NCBI GenBank assembly: GCA_947630845.1 | Contig: CANRJB010000001.1 | Coordinates: forward strand, 96,374-160,373 | DNA: 64,000 nt | Origin: an uncultured Clostridia bacterium | Lineage (GTDB): Bacteria; Bacillota; Clostridia; Oscillospirales; Ruminococcaceae | Reading direction: 5' to 3' | Part shown: positions 35,619 through 43,959 of the stretch, piece after piece | How positions within the stretch are numbered: the stretch's first letter is position 1 | How the letters are laid out: each line of letters begins with the position of its first letter | Program-made: the position numbers and the translations under genes | The notes under the pieces: generated by a model | What the model saw: the letters and a program-made list of their open reading frames with translations, nothing else | Told to the model about the DNA's origin: nothing | Databases searched by the model: none

Positions 35619-37025
35619 TCAGGAAGCAGTTCGCACGCTCCCGGTCAGCTTTCCGCTGTGGCTCTCCGTAATGACAACATCCACAAAATGCCCGGTCATG
35701 GCAGCAGTACCGGAAAATTCCACAAGCATATTCTCCGAGCTGCGTCCTGTCATCATCCCGGTGCGTTTATGACTTTCGCCGTCGCAGAGAACGGTCAGTG
35801 TCCTGCCGACAAAGCGGCGGTTGTTCTCCACGGCAATTTCCCGCTGCAAGGAAAGCAGCCGCTGCATCCGTTCGCTCTTCTCCTGCGCAGGCGTGCTGTC
35901 GGGCATGGATGCTGCCTTTGTGCCGGTGCGCTTTGAATAAATGAAGGCATACATATTGTCAAACCTCACCTGCCGCACCAGAGAGAGCGTTGCCTGAAAA
36001 TCTTCCTCGCTCTCATCCGGAAACCCCACTATGAGGTCTGTTGTCAGGGAGAAATCCGGGCATCTGTCCCGGAGATACTTTACCTGTGAGAGGTATTTCT
36101 CCACCGTGTAGTTCCGGTTCATGCGTTTCAGGATAGCATTGCTCCCCGACTGCACCGGAAGATGCAGGTGTTTTGCCGTGTGGGTACATCCGAGAATGGC
36201 ATCCATGAGGTCAGTCCCGGCATCCTTCGGATGAGACGACATGAACCGGATCCAATAGTCCCCCGGAATACGGTCGATCTCACGCAGCAGTGCCGGAAAA
36301 TCCATACCGCCGCTGTCCCTGCCATAGGAATTGACATTCTGTCCGAGGAGCATAATCTCCTTATATCCCTGTGAGACAAGGGTCTGTACCTCTGTAAGCA
36401 CATCCTCCGGCTTGCGGCTGCGCTCCCTGCCCCGGACATAGGGAACGATGCAGTAGGTACAGAAGTTATTGCATCCGTACATGACGGGGACTGCCGCCTT
36501 GAAGGGGCTTTCCCGGATGACGGGCACACCCTCCGGGATATCGGCATAAGTCCCGATGTCCCATGCATGCCCCTGTCCCTGCATCAGGTGTGCATAGAGC
36601 ATGGGCGCAAGACGCTGCACAGCGGACGAGCCGAGTACTATGTCCACATAGGGGTAGGAAGCAGCGATCTTGTCCGCCACGCTCTGCTGTGCCGTCATAC
36701 ATCCGGTCACGCACAGGATCAGGTCGGGATGCTCTGTTTTCAGATGCTTGATACTGCCGAGCGTCCCGAACACCCTGTCCTCCGCATGCTCCCGGACAGC
36801 ACAGGTATTGTATAGAATGAGCGATGCCTTATTGACATCCCCCGTCAGTCCGTAGCCCATCTCTGTCAGCAATCCGGCAAGCTTTTCGCCGTCAGCAACA
36901 TTGAGCTGGCAGCCGAAGCTATGCAGATAGGCAAGCGGCTGTTCCGGCAGCCCCGACAGATAGCTGCGCACCGCTGCGATACATTCTGTCGTCTCCGGAA
37001 TTTCAGTATACTGCAAATGTTCCAC
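35619..37025 (-). CDS. miaB: tRNA-2-methylthio-N6-dimethylallyladenosine synthase
   Basis: A 468-residue radical-SAM methylthiotransferase acting on i6A37 of tRNA. The N-terminal UPF0004 domain has FGCQLNVADGEKL, NTCAVRE and VTGCMTAQQ, whose cysteines bind the auxiliary cluster. The radical SAM motif is CNNFCTYC. A C-terminal TRAM domain follows. The start is GTG 37025 with AGAAAGG close upstream; TTG 37019 is an alternative. Confidence 0.96.
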   Translation of the reverse strand: MEHLQYTEIPETTECIAAVRSYLSGLPEQPLAYLHSFGCQLNVADGEKLAGLLTEMGYGLTGDVNKASLILYNTCAVREHAEDRVFGTLGSIKHLKTEHPDLILCVTGCMTAQQSVADKIAASYPYVDIVLGSSAVQRLAPMLYAHLMQGQGHAWDIGTYADIPEGVPVIRESPFKAAVPVMYGCNNFCTYCIVPYVRGRERSRKPEDVLTEVQTLVSQGYKEIMLLGQNVNSYGRDSGGMDFPALLREIDRIPGDYWIRFMSSHPKDAGTDLMDAILGCTHTAKHLHLPVQSGSNAILKRMNRNYTVEKYLSQVKYLRDRCPDFSLTTDLIVGFPDESEEDFQATLSLVRQVRFDNMYAFIYSKRTGTKAASMPDSTPAQEKSERMQRLLSLQREIAVENNRRFVGRTLTVLCDGESHKRTGMMTGRSSENMLVEFSGTAAMTGHFVDVVITESHSGKLTGSVRTAS

Positions 37026-37032
37026 CCTTTCT

Positions 37033-37284
37033 CTATTCCTCTGTTGTTACATCCGTTTCAGCTTGTTCTTCTCTTTCTGCTGACCCGTCCGCAGTTTCCG
37101 GAGCTGTCAGCGCATCGGCAGAGGGCTGCTGTGTGCCGTCCCCCTCTGGTGCTGCATCTTCTTCCGGAATGCTGCTGTCCTCTGTTATGTTCTCTGCTGC
37201 CGGTATCCCCGGCAGAAATGCTGCCACTGTAAGCACTGCCGCTCCGATAATACACAGGATGCCCAACACCAACAAAATGCCCAT
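37033..37284 (-). CDS. Small single-pass membrane protein with acidic tail
   Basis: An 83-residue protein: one hydrophobic helix (MGILLVLGILCIIGAAVLTVAAFLPG) and an acidic, Pro/Thr-rich tail. GAGGAGGG precedes ATG 37284. No family recognised. It is the first gene after the promoter of the 19-gene run; it ends 7 nt before miaB. Confidence 0.6.
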   Translation of the reverse strand: MGILLVLGILCIIGAAVLTVAAFLPGIPAAENITEDSSIPEEDAAPEGDGTQQPSADALTAPETADGSAEREEQAETDVTTEE

Positions 37285-37338
37285 GACCAGCCCTCCTCTG
37301 CTGCATGATCTCCAAGGGCAAAAATGCCCACAGACATT

Positions 37339-37367
37339 ATTATAACACATTAAACCGGAAAATGCAA
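37339..37367 (-). promoter_or_regulatory. Promoter of the miaB-mutSL-ileS directon
   Basis: Minus strand TTGCAT (37362-37367), 17-bp spacer, TATAAT (37339-37344). Confidence 0.8.
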
Positions 37368-37410
37368 GTGTTTTACATGAACGGAATGCAAGGCTTTTTT
37401 TCGCAGGGTG

Positions 37411-37439
37411 TTGACAAATCGGTCAGATGGGTCTATAAT
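37411..37439 (+). promoter_or_regulatory. Promoter of trkA-trkH
   Basis: TTGACA (37411-37416), 17-bp spacer, TATAAT (37434-37439). Confidence 0.9.
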
Positions 37440-37474
37440 AGGAATGGGGAAACAGATTTCCCGGAAAAGGAGTT

Positions 37475-38836
37475 ATGAAAGTGAATATTCTGATCGTAGG
37501 CTGCGGCAAAGCCGGCAGCATCTTAGCGGAAACACTCTGCAACGAGGGACATGATGTGACGGTCATGGACAGCGACCCGGATGTCGTCCGGGATCTGGTC
37601 GATAACAACGATGTGCAGGGGATCGCAGGAAATGGTCTGATCGTGAAAGATCTGATCGAAGCCGGTGCTCCCGATGCCAATATCGTCATTGCCATGACAG
37701 ATTCAGATGAGGTCAATATCATGTGCTGCCTCATGGCACGCAAATGCAAAGCACGCCATAGCGTCGCAAGAGTCCGCAATCCCATGTATTCTGAACAGAT
37801 GGTCTTTATGCGTGACGAACTGGGACTGAGCATGATGATCAATCCCGAATACCAGACTGCCAACGACATCGCCCGGATGCTGCGTTATCCGAACGCCATA
37901 CAGGTCGAATCGTTTGCCAAGGGGCGTATGGACTTAGCTGAAATGAAGATCACACCCGGCGGTATGCTTGACGGGCTGATGCTGTCTGCTATGACAAGAA
38001 AACTCAAACTTCATGTGTTGGTCTGCGCTGTCAAGCGTGGAGAGGAGATCACCATTCCGGACGGCAGCTTCACCCTTCAGGGCGGCGACAAGATCTACAT
38101 CACTGCCATGCACAGTGAACTCTCCAAATTCTATAAGCAGGTCGGAGATATGAAGCGTGTCAGGATGTGCATCATCGTGGGCGGCGGCAGGATCTGCTAC
38201 TACCTCGTCCGGCAGCTGCTCGAACTGGGCATGCAGGTGAAGGTCATCGAACAGGACAGCGAACGCTGCCACCAGCTCAGTGAATGGTTTCCGAAAGCAG
38301 ATATCATCCATGCAGACGGCACAGACCAGTCCATCCTGATGGAGGAAGGTCTTGCCAAGGCTGATGCCTGCATCACGCTGACGGGAATTGATGAGGAAAA
38401 TATCATCCTCTCCCTCTATGCCGCCAAGCAGGGCGTGGACAAAGTCGTCACGAAGATCAACCGTTCCTCCCTGCTGCCCATTTCAGAGAGCGTGGGGCTG
38501 GAAAACGTGATCTCTCCGAAGGAGACGACTGCGGAACTGATCCTGCAATATGTCCGTGCCAAGCAGAATTCTGAAAACAGCAACATCATCACCCTCTACC
38601 GTCTGGCAGACAATAAACTTGAAGCCATCGAATTTATCGTCCGGGGAGAGGCAAAGTACATCAACAAGCCCCTCAAAGACCTGCATGTCAATGCCGGATC
38701 CCTGATCGCCGGCATCATCCGGGGCAATAAACGCATCATCCCGTCCGGCGATGATATCCTGAAAGTGGGGGACAGCGTGGTCATTGTCACAACAAACCGC
38801 AAGATCGCAAGTCTGGATGAAATGTTTCAGGAGTGA
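37475..38836 (+). CDS. trkA: Trk potassium uptake regulatory subunit
   Basis: A 453-residue cytoplasmic gating protein with two RCK_N-RCK_C halves. Rossmann motifs are IVGCGKAGSILAE (N-terminal half) and IVGGGRICYYLVR (second half), binding NAD(H) or ATP; the RCK_C domains (~140-220 and ~370-450) may bind second messengers. AAAAGGAG precedes ATG 37475. It forms an operon with trkH 6 nt downstream. Confidence 0.96.
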   Translation: MKVNILIVGCGKAGSILAETLCNEGHDVTVMDSDPDVVRDLVDNNDVQGIAGNGLIVKDLIEAGAPDANIVIAMTDSDEVNIMCCLMARKCKARHSVARVRNPMYSEQMVFMRDELGLSMMINPEYQTANDIARMLRYPNAIQVESFAKGRMDLAEMKITPGGMLDGLMLSAMTRKLKLHVLVCAVKRGEEITIPDGSFTLQGGDKIYITAMHSELSKFYKQVGDMKRVRMCIIVGGGRICYYLVRQLLELGMQVKVIEQDSERCHQLSEWFPKADIIHADGTDQSILMEEGLAKADACITLTGIDEENIILSLYAAKQGVDKVVTKINRSSLLPISESVGLENVISPKETTAELILQYVRAKQNSENSNIITLYRLADNKLEAIEFIVRGEAKYINKPLKDLHVNAGSLIAGIIRGNKRIIPSGDDILKVGDSVVIVTTNRKIASLDEMFQE

Positions 38837-38842
38837 TGCGCT

Positions 38843-40279
38843 ATGAATTATAAAATGATCACCTACCTCACTGCACAGATCATCCGTGCGGTCGGGATAT
38901 TACTGCTGCTGCCGATCATCGTTGCCGGTGTCTATGGGGAAGTACATGAGCTTATCGCCTTTGCTGCGACAGGCGGCGGCATGGTACTGCTCGGTACGCT
39001 GCTGACACTGAAAAAGCCGAAAAACAATGCGGTCTATACCCGTGAGGGCATGGCAGTGGTCGCATGCGCATGGCTCATTATTTCGCTGCTCGGCGCACTG
39101 CCGTATCTCTTTTCAGGGAACATTCCGAACATAGCGGATGCTATCTTTGAAACGGCATCGGGACTGACGACGACCGGCTCGACCATCCTGAACGACATTG
39201 AGGGCATGTCGAAGTCCTGTCTGTTCTGGAGGGCGTTTACGCATTTTATTGGCGGTATGGGCGTTCTCATCCTGATGCTTGCTATTCTGCCGCAGAGTGA
39301 TACCCGTACCATGCATCTGGTGCGTGCGGAATCAGCAGGACCGACTGCCGGAAAACTGGTGGCAAAGATGAGCATGTCAGTGCGCATTCTGTACGGTATC
39401 TACATTGTGCTGACGACACTGGAAACCATCCTGCTGCTCTGCGGCGGCATGCCGTTCTTTGATGCCATCACGACCGCATTTGCAACGGCAGGCACGGGTG
39501 GCTTTTCGGTGAAGGCAGGCAGCATTGCAGACTACAACAGTGCATATGTTGACTTCATTGTGACGCTGTTCATGGCGTTGTTCTCGGTCAACTTCACGAT
39601 GTATTTCCTGCTGCTGTCCCGTAAATTCACACAGGTGTTCAAAAACGAAGAATTGCGCACGTTCGCCGGCATCTGCCTGACGGCGATCGTACTCATCACC
39701 ATCAGCATTACCGACTTTTACGGCAGTGTCCTGAAAGCACTGCGGTATGCGGGATTTCAGGTTCTGACGATCATCTCTACTGCCGGTTTTGCCACAGCGG
39801 ACTATACGGAATGGCCGTTTTTTTCGCAGATGATATTGCTGCTGCTGATGTTTGTGGGCGGCTGCGCAGGGTCAACAGGCGGCGGTCTGAAGGTGATGCG
39901 CATCATTCTCCTTGTAAAGAGTGCCATCAAGGAGATCAAGACGATGTTCAATCCCCGTTCAGTGGTCGTGGTCAAGTGTGACGGCAAGGCAGTCGACAAG
40001 GAAGTCGTGCGTGGGGTATGCGTATATTTTGTGGTGTTCATGTTCCTGCTTGCAGGGTCGGCACTGCTGCTGTCCCTCGACGGACACGATATCCCGACGA
40101 CCATCTCGGCAGTCATCACCTGCATGAACAATGTCGGACCGGGATTGAATGAAGTCGGTCCGTCCGGCAATTTTGCAGGGTTCTCATCATGGGCAAAGCT
40201 GCTGCTGTCAGTAGATATGCTGCTCGGCAGACTGGAGATCTATCCGCTGTTGGTTCTGTTTACGGTCAGAAAAAAATAA
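38843..40279 (+). CDS. trkH: Trk potassium uptake membrane subunit
   Basis: A 478-residue polytopic K+ channel-like transporter with four M1-P-M2 repeats. Selectivity-filter segments: ASGLTTTGST, TAGTGGFS, STAGFATAD and NNVGPGLNEVGPSGNF. Opened by ring-forming TrkA. The upstream CAGGAGTGATG overlaps the trkA stop and acts as ribosome binding site. Confidence 0.96.
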   Translation: MNYKMITYLTAQIIRAVGILLLLPIIVAGVYGEVHELIAFAATGGGMVLLGTLLTLKKPKNNAVYTREGMAVVACAWLIISLLGALPYLFSGNIPNIADAIFETASGLTTTGSTILNDIEGMSKSCLFWRAFTHFIGGMGVLILMLAILPQSDTRTMHLVRAESAGPTAGKLVAKMSMSVRILYGIYIVLTTLETILLLCGGMPFFDAITTAFATAGTGGFSVKAGSIADYNSAYVDFIVTLFMALFSVNFTMYFLLLSRKFTQVFKNEELRTFAGICLTAIVLITISITDFYGSVLKALRYAGFQVLTIISTAGFATADYTEWPFFSQMILLLLMFVGGCAGSTGGGLKVMRIILLVKSAIKEIKTMFNPRSVVVVKCDGKAVDKEVVRGVCVYFVVFMFLLAGSALLLSLDGHDIPTTISAVITCMNNVGPGLNEVGPSGNFAGFSSWAKLLLSVDMLLGRLEIYPLLVLFTVRKK

Positions 40280-40283
40280 CCAC

Positions 40284-40313
40284 AACCGCCTGTACTATTC
40301 TGTACGGGCGGTT
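40284..40313 (+). terminator. Hairpin after trkH
   Basis: AACCGCC(T)GTAC/GTAC(G)GGCGGTT stem with six-base loop; only a short T-rich tail. Confidence 0.6.
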
Positions 40314-40423
40314 CTCTGTTGTCCGGAGCTGCGGCATCGCAGACATGGATAATTAAAACTGACAAATATCGCAAGCTGTGTGTGCATAAAATGATACAGA
40401 ATACACAAAAATTCTGTATGTGC

Positions 40424-40452
40424 TTGACAAATGCGTCAAATGAGGCTATAAT
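40424..40452 (+). promoter_or_regulatory. Promoter of feoA-feoB
   Basis: TTGACA (40424-40429), 17-bp spacer, TATAAT (40447-40452). No clear Fur box overlaps it by eye. Confidence 0.9.
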
Positions 40453-40477
40453 AAAAATGCAAAAGAAATTAGCGGAC

Positions 40478-40765
40478 GCTAACTGTCCGGCAGGAGGTGT
40501 AGGATGAAAACATTAAAAGAGGTCGGGATCGGAGAAACTGTCCGTGTAGTCAAGCTGCATGGTGAGGGGGCTGTCAAGCGCAGACTCATGGATATGGGCA
40601 TCACAAAAGGTGCAGAGGTTTTTGTGCGTAAAGTCGCACCGCTTGGTGACCCCATTGAAGTGACTGTACGCAGTTATGAACTGTCTCTGCGGAAAGAGGA
40701 TGCAACAATGATAGAGGTGGAATGAACCATCTGCGCTCCGGGATGGAGTGCAGATGACAGTTAGC
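40478..40765 (+). promoter_or_regulatory. Complementary arms flanking feoA in the feoAB transcript
   Basis: GCTAACTGTC at 40478-40487 in the leader is exactly complementary to GACAGTTAGC at 40756-40765 between feoA and feoB. Both arms also border local hairpins (TTAGC-GGAC-GCTAA near 40469-40482; CATCTGC-GCTCC/GGAG-GCAGATG at 40728-40756). It could be a long-range RNA pairing or two inverted protein sites. Confidence 0.4.
40504..40725 (+). CDS. feoA: Ferrous iron transport protein A
   Basis: A 73-residue SH3-like cytoplasmic protein that assists FeoB. Sequence LKEVGIGETVRVVKLHGEGAVKRRLMDMGITKGAEV and the C-terminal YELSLRKEDATMIEVE are the full FeoA domain. AGGAGG is 7 nt before ATG 40504. 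First gene of feoAB. Confidence 0.93.
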   Translation: MKTLKEVGIGETVRVVKLHGEGAVKRRLMDMGITKGAEVFVRKVAPLGDPIEVTVRSYELSLRKEDATMIEVE

Positions 40766-40799
40766 CACCGCTATCTCTCCAGAAGGAAAGGAAATGATT

Positions 40800-43313
40800 A
40801 TGGCTGAAATCAAGATCGCCCTCGCAGGCAACCCGAACTGCGGCAAAACAACTTTGTTCAATGCCCTCACAGGCTCGAACCAGTTTGTCGGTAACTGGCC
40901 GGGTGTGACGGTTGAAAAAAAAGAGGGCAAACTTAAAAAGAAGGATAACGTGACAGTTACAGACCTGCCCGGTATCTACTCTCTCTCCCCATATACGCTT
41001 GAAGAAGTCGTCGCAAGAAATTATCTCATCGGAGAACGCCCGGATGCCATCCTCAATATCGTGGACGGCACCAATCTGGAGCGTAATCTCTACCTCACCA
41101 CGCAGCTTGCGGAGCTTGGCATTCCGCTCGTTGTGGCGGTCAATATGATGGATCTGGTCAAGAAGAATGGCGACGTTATCAAAACCGAACAGCTTGCAAA
41201 AGAGCTTGGCTGTAAGGTCGTGGAGATCTCCGCACTGAAAGCTGACGGCATTCTCGATGCCGCAGAGGAAGCCATCAAAGCTGCCGGCGAAAAGAAACAT
41301 GTACCGCAGCACAGCTTCTCCGGACCGGTCGAACATGCGCTTGCCCACATTGAGGAGGCTGTTGTTCACCATCTCCCTGCCGAACAGCAGCGGTGGTATG
41401 CCATCAAACTCTTTGAACGTGACGAAAAAGTGCAGGAGCAGCTCAAAATATCTGCTGCGACACTCGAACATATTGAAAAGGATATCGCTGCCGCAGAGGA
41501 GGAAATGGACGATGATGCGGAATCTATCATCACCTCCGAACGCTATGCCTACATCGGGGAGCTGATGAAGAAGTGCTGGAAACGCAAGAATGCCGGCAGT
41601 CTCTCTACCTCCGACAAAATTGATAAGATCGTGACGAACCGTTTCCTCGGACTGCCCATCTTTGCAGTCATCATGGGACTGGTATATTACATTTCGATGG
41701 TCACAGTCGGCTCGTCTGCAACAGACTGGGCAAATGACGGGCTGTTCGGCGATGGATGGCATTTGCTTGGGATCGGATCATCGGCATATTCAGAAGCTGC
41801 GGACGATTACGATGCCGCAATGACGGCGGTGGATGCGTTCGCCGGCGCACCGGACACGGAAGCTGTGGATTTCGACAGCAATGCGGCAATTGCAGAGCTG
41901 AAGGCTTACTCCTCTATGGAAAACGTTGTGGAATACGTGACAGAGGACGAAGAGACTCTCGAAGAGGTCACATCCCTCGTGTACTACTCCAGCATTCCTG
42001 CCAATGCCGATGAGAATGTCAATGCAATGAGCTATCTGGATGCTGTCTCCTACTTTGATACAAACGGCTTTGATGCGCCTGACCCTGCGGCATACGGTGT
42101 CTGGATACCGGGTGTACCGGTTCTGGTGGAGAATGGTCTTGCTGCCATCGGGGTAAAGGACAACTGGCTGAGCGGACTGATCCTCGACGGCATTGTTGCC
42201 GGTGTGGGGGCAGTGCTGGGTTTCGTGCCGCAGATGCTGGTACTTTTCCTGCTGCTCGCTTTTCTGGAGGCATGCGGCTATATGGCAAGGATCGCCTTCG
42301 TACTGGACAGGATATTCCGCCGGTTCGGGCTTTCGGGCAAGTCGTTCATCCCCATCCTCATCGGCACAGGCTGCGGCATTCCCGGTGTTATGGCTTCCCG
42401 TACCATCGAAAATGAACGTGACCGCCGCATGACCATCATGACGACCACCTTCATCCCCTGCGGTGCAAAAGTACCATTCATTGCCATGATCGCAGGTGCG
42501 ATCTTCGGCGGCAGTCCGTTGGTTTCCGTTTCTGCCTACTTCATCGGCATGGCTGCCATCATCATCTCCGGTATCATGCTGAAAAAAACAAAGATGTTCG
42601 CAGGTGATCCTGCTCCGTTCGTCATGGAGCTGCCGGCATACCATCTGCCGACTGTAGGCAATGTTCTGCGTTCCATGTGGGAGCGTGGCTGGTCGTTCAT
42701 CAAGAAGGCAGGTACGATCATTCTGCTGTCCACCATCGTGGTCTGGTTCGCAACATATTTCGGCTTCACCCCTGATGGATTCCGGATGCTTTCGGATGAG
42801 GAGATCAACATGTCCATTCTGGCAAGCATCGGCAATCTGATAGCATGGCTCTTTGTTCCGCTCGGCTGGGGCAACTGGCAGGCTGCGGTGGCTTCCATCA
42901 CGGGACTGGTCGCTAAAGAGAACATCGTCGGCACGCTCGGCGTACTCTACGGCGGTGGTGAGGCATCCACCTATGCGGCAGTCGGTGCAGCTTTCACGCA
43001 CATCAGCGGCTTTTCGTTCCTTGTGTTCAATCTGTTGTGTGCGCCGTGTTTTGCAGCGATCGGTGCGATCCGCAGAGAGATGAACAATGCAAAGTGGACT
43101 TGGTTCGCCATCGGCTATCAGTGCGGTTTTGCGTATTGCATCGCCTTCATCATCAATCAGCTCGGCAACCTGTTCACGGGCAATGTTTCCCCTCTGGGAA
43201 TTGTCGGTGCGGTCATTGCTGCGGCACTGATCGCAGGCATGATCTACTTGCTGGTTCGTCCGTATCAGGAAGCGACCACACTTTCCAAAAAGCTGGCATC
43301 TGCCAAAAAATAA
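40800..43313 (+). CDS. feoB: Ferrous iron transporter B with enlarged extracytoplasmic loop
   Basis: An 837-residue Fe2+ transporter. The N-terminal G domain has G1 GNPNCGKTT, G2 NWPGVTVE, G3 DLPGIYSL, G4 NMMD and G5 ISALK, then the helical GDI domain (~165-270). The membrane core carries GCGIPGVMASR and CGAKVPF. Between helix 1 (~285) and helix 2 (~460) lies a loop of ~150 residues, acidic and repeat-poor, against ~45 in E. coli FeoB. ATG 40800 is preferred over 40794 for spacing from GGAAAGG. Confidence 0.95.
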   Translation: MAEIKIALAGNPNCGKTTLFNALTGSNQFVGNWPGVTVEKKEGKLKKKDNVTVTDLPGIYSLSPYTLEEVVARNYLIGERPDAILNIVDGTNLERNLYLTTQLAELGIPLVVAVNMMDLVKKNGDVIKTEQLAKELGCKVVEISALKADGILDAAEEAIKAAGEKKHVPQHSFSGPVEHALAHIEEAVVHHLPAEQQRWYAIKLFERDEKVQEQLKISAATLEHIEKDIAAAEEEMDDDAESIITSERYAYIGELMKKCWKRKNAGSLSTSDKIDKIVTNRFLGLPIFAVIMGLVYYISMVTVGSSATDWANDGLFGDGWHLLGIGSSAYSEAADDYDAAMTAVDAFAGAPDTEAVDFDSNAAIAELKAYSSMENVVEYVTEDEETLEEVTSLVYYSSIPANADENVNAMSYLDAVSYFDTNGFDAPDPAAYGVWIPGVPVLVENGLAAIGVKDNWLSGLILDGIVAGVGAVLGFVPQMLVLFLLLAFLEACGYMARIAFVLDRIFRRFGLSGKSFIPILIGTGCGIPGVMASRTIENERDRRMTIMTTTFIPCGAKVPFIAMIAGAIFGGSPLVSVSAYFIGMAAIIISGIMLKKTKMFAGDPAPFVMELPAYHLPTVGNVLRSMWERGWSFIKKAGTIILLSTIVVWFATYFGFTPDGFRMLSDEEINMSILASIGNLIAWLFVPLGWGNWQAAVASITGLVAKENIVGTLGVLYGGGEASTYAAVGAAFTHISGFSFLVFNLLCAPCFAAIGAIRREMNNAKWTWFAIGYQCGFAYCIAFIINQLGNLFTGNVSPLGIVGAVIAAALIAGMIYLLVRPYQEATTLSKKLASAKK

Positions 43314-43317
43314 CAGA

Positions 43318-43354
43318 AACACCGCCCATACAGTGATCCTGCATGGGCGGTGTT
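43318..43354. terminator. Bidirectional terminator between feoB and hsp20
   Basis: AACACCGCCCAT/ATGGGCGGTGTT stem with a ~13-nt loop and TT tail on the + strand; serves both convergent genes. Confidence 0.85.
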
Positions 43355-43355
43355 T

Positions 43356-43769
43356 TCAGCTCTCGATGGCAATATATTTTCTGGTGTCCACAGTCTGTGC
43401 CTCCTTCTTCGGCACATCAAGATGCAGCACACCGTCTGCAAACTTTGCATGGATGTCTTCCTCCGTCACACCCTCGCCGACATAGAAGCTCCTGCTGTAC
43501 GTGCCTCTGAACCGTTCACGGCGGATATAGGCACCCTTGTCGTCCTTGTTGTCATTTTCCTGTGCAGTGCAGGCACTAACGGTCAGGTAGCCGTTGTGCA
43601 GCTCCGCCTTGACATCTTCCTTCCGGATGCCTGGCAGATCGATCGAAAGCGTGAAGCATTTGTCATTCTCACGCACATCCGTCTTCATGGCATTGGTCGG
43701 TGCCATGCTGAACGGATTTTCAAAAAAATCATCAAAGAAATTTCTTCCGAATACGCTCGGTACAAGCAT
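43356..43769 (-). CDS. Hsp20/alpha-crystallin small heat-shock protein
   Basis: A 137-residue ATP-independent holdase. The alpha-crystallin domain spans ~30-125 (DKCFTLSIDLPGIRKEDVKAEL, then SFYVGEGVTEEDIHAKFADGVLHLDVPK, with the GVL core motif), followed by a short C-terminal tail. AAAGGAG precedes the ATG. The 190-bp upstream gap shows no convincing CIRCE-type repeat. Confidence 0.92.
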   Translation of the reverse strand: MLVPSVFGRNFFDDFFENPFSMAPTNAMKTDVRENDKCFTLSIDLPGIRKEDVKAELHNGYLTVSACTAQENDNKDDKGAYIRRERFRGTYSRSFYVGEGVTEEDIHAKFADGVLHLDVPKKEAQTVDTRKYIAIES

Positions 43770-43894
43770 TGCCCTGTCTCCTTTCGCATCAGTCTGAGGT
43801 TTCCCTCGGTTCTATTGTTCCCATAAGCATCGTCTGGATTCCATACAATATATGTCATGGCGCAGACAATGTTCCGGTAAATTCTGGATTGTAA

Positions 43895-43923
43895 TTGACA
43901 AACCCTGAAAAATACGATATAAT
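43895..43923 (+). promoter_or_regulatory. Promoter of the SGNH-dockerin gene
   Basis: TTGACA (43895-43900), 17-bp spacer, TATAAT (43918-43923). Confidence 0.9.
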
Positions 43924-43959
43924 GAATGTGTAGGGATTACACAGAAAGGACGAGATCAC

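Noticed and set aside
40319..40507. 62-codon + strand frame before feoA
   Set aside because: It runs through the feoA promoter and has no ribosome binding site.
41790..43322. 510-codon open frame on the minus strand opposite feoB
   Set aside because: It is the shadow of a well-supported gene, has a Cys/His/Arg-rich composition and no ribosome binding site.
43770..43959. CIRCE-type operator before hsp20
   Set aside because: No TTAGCACTC-N9-GAGTGCTAA-like inverted repeat is visible in the gap.
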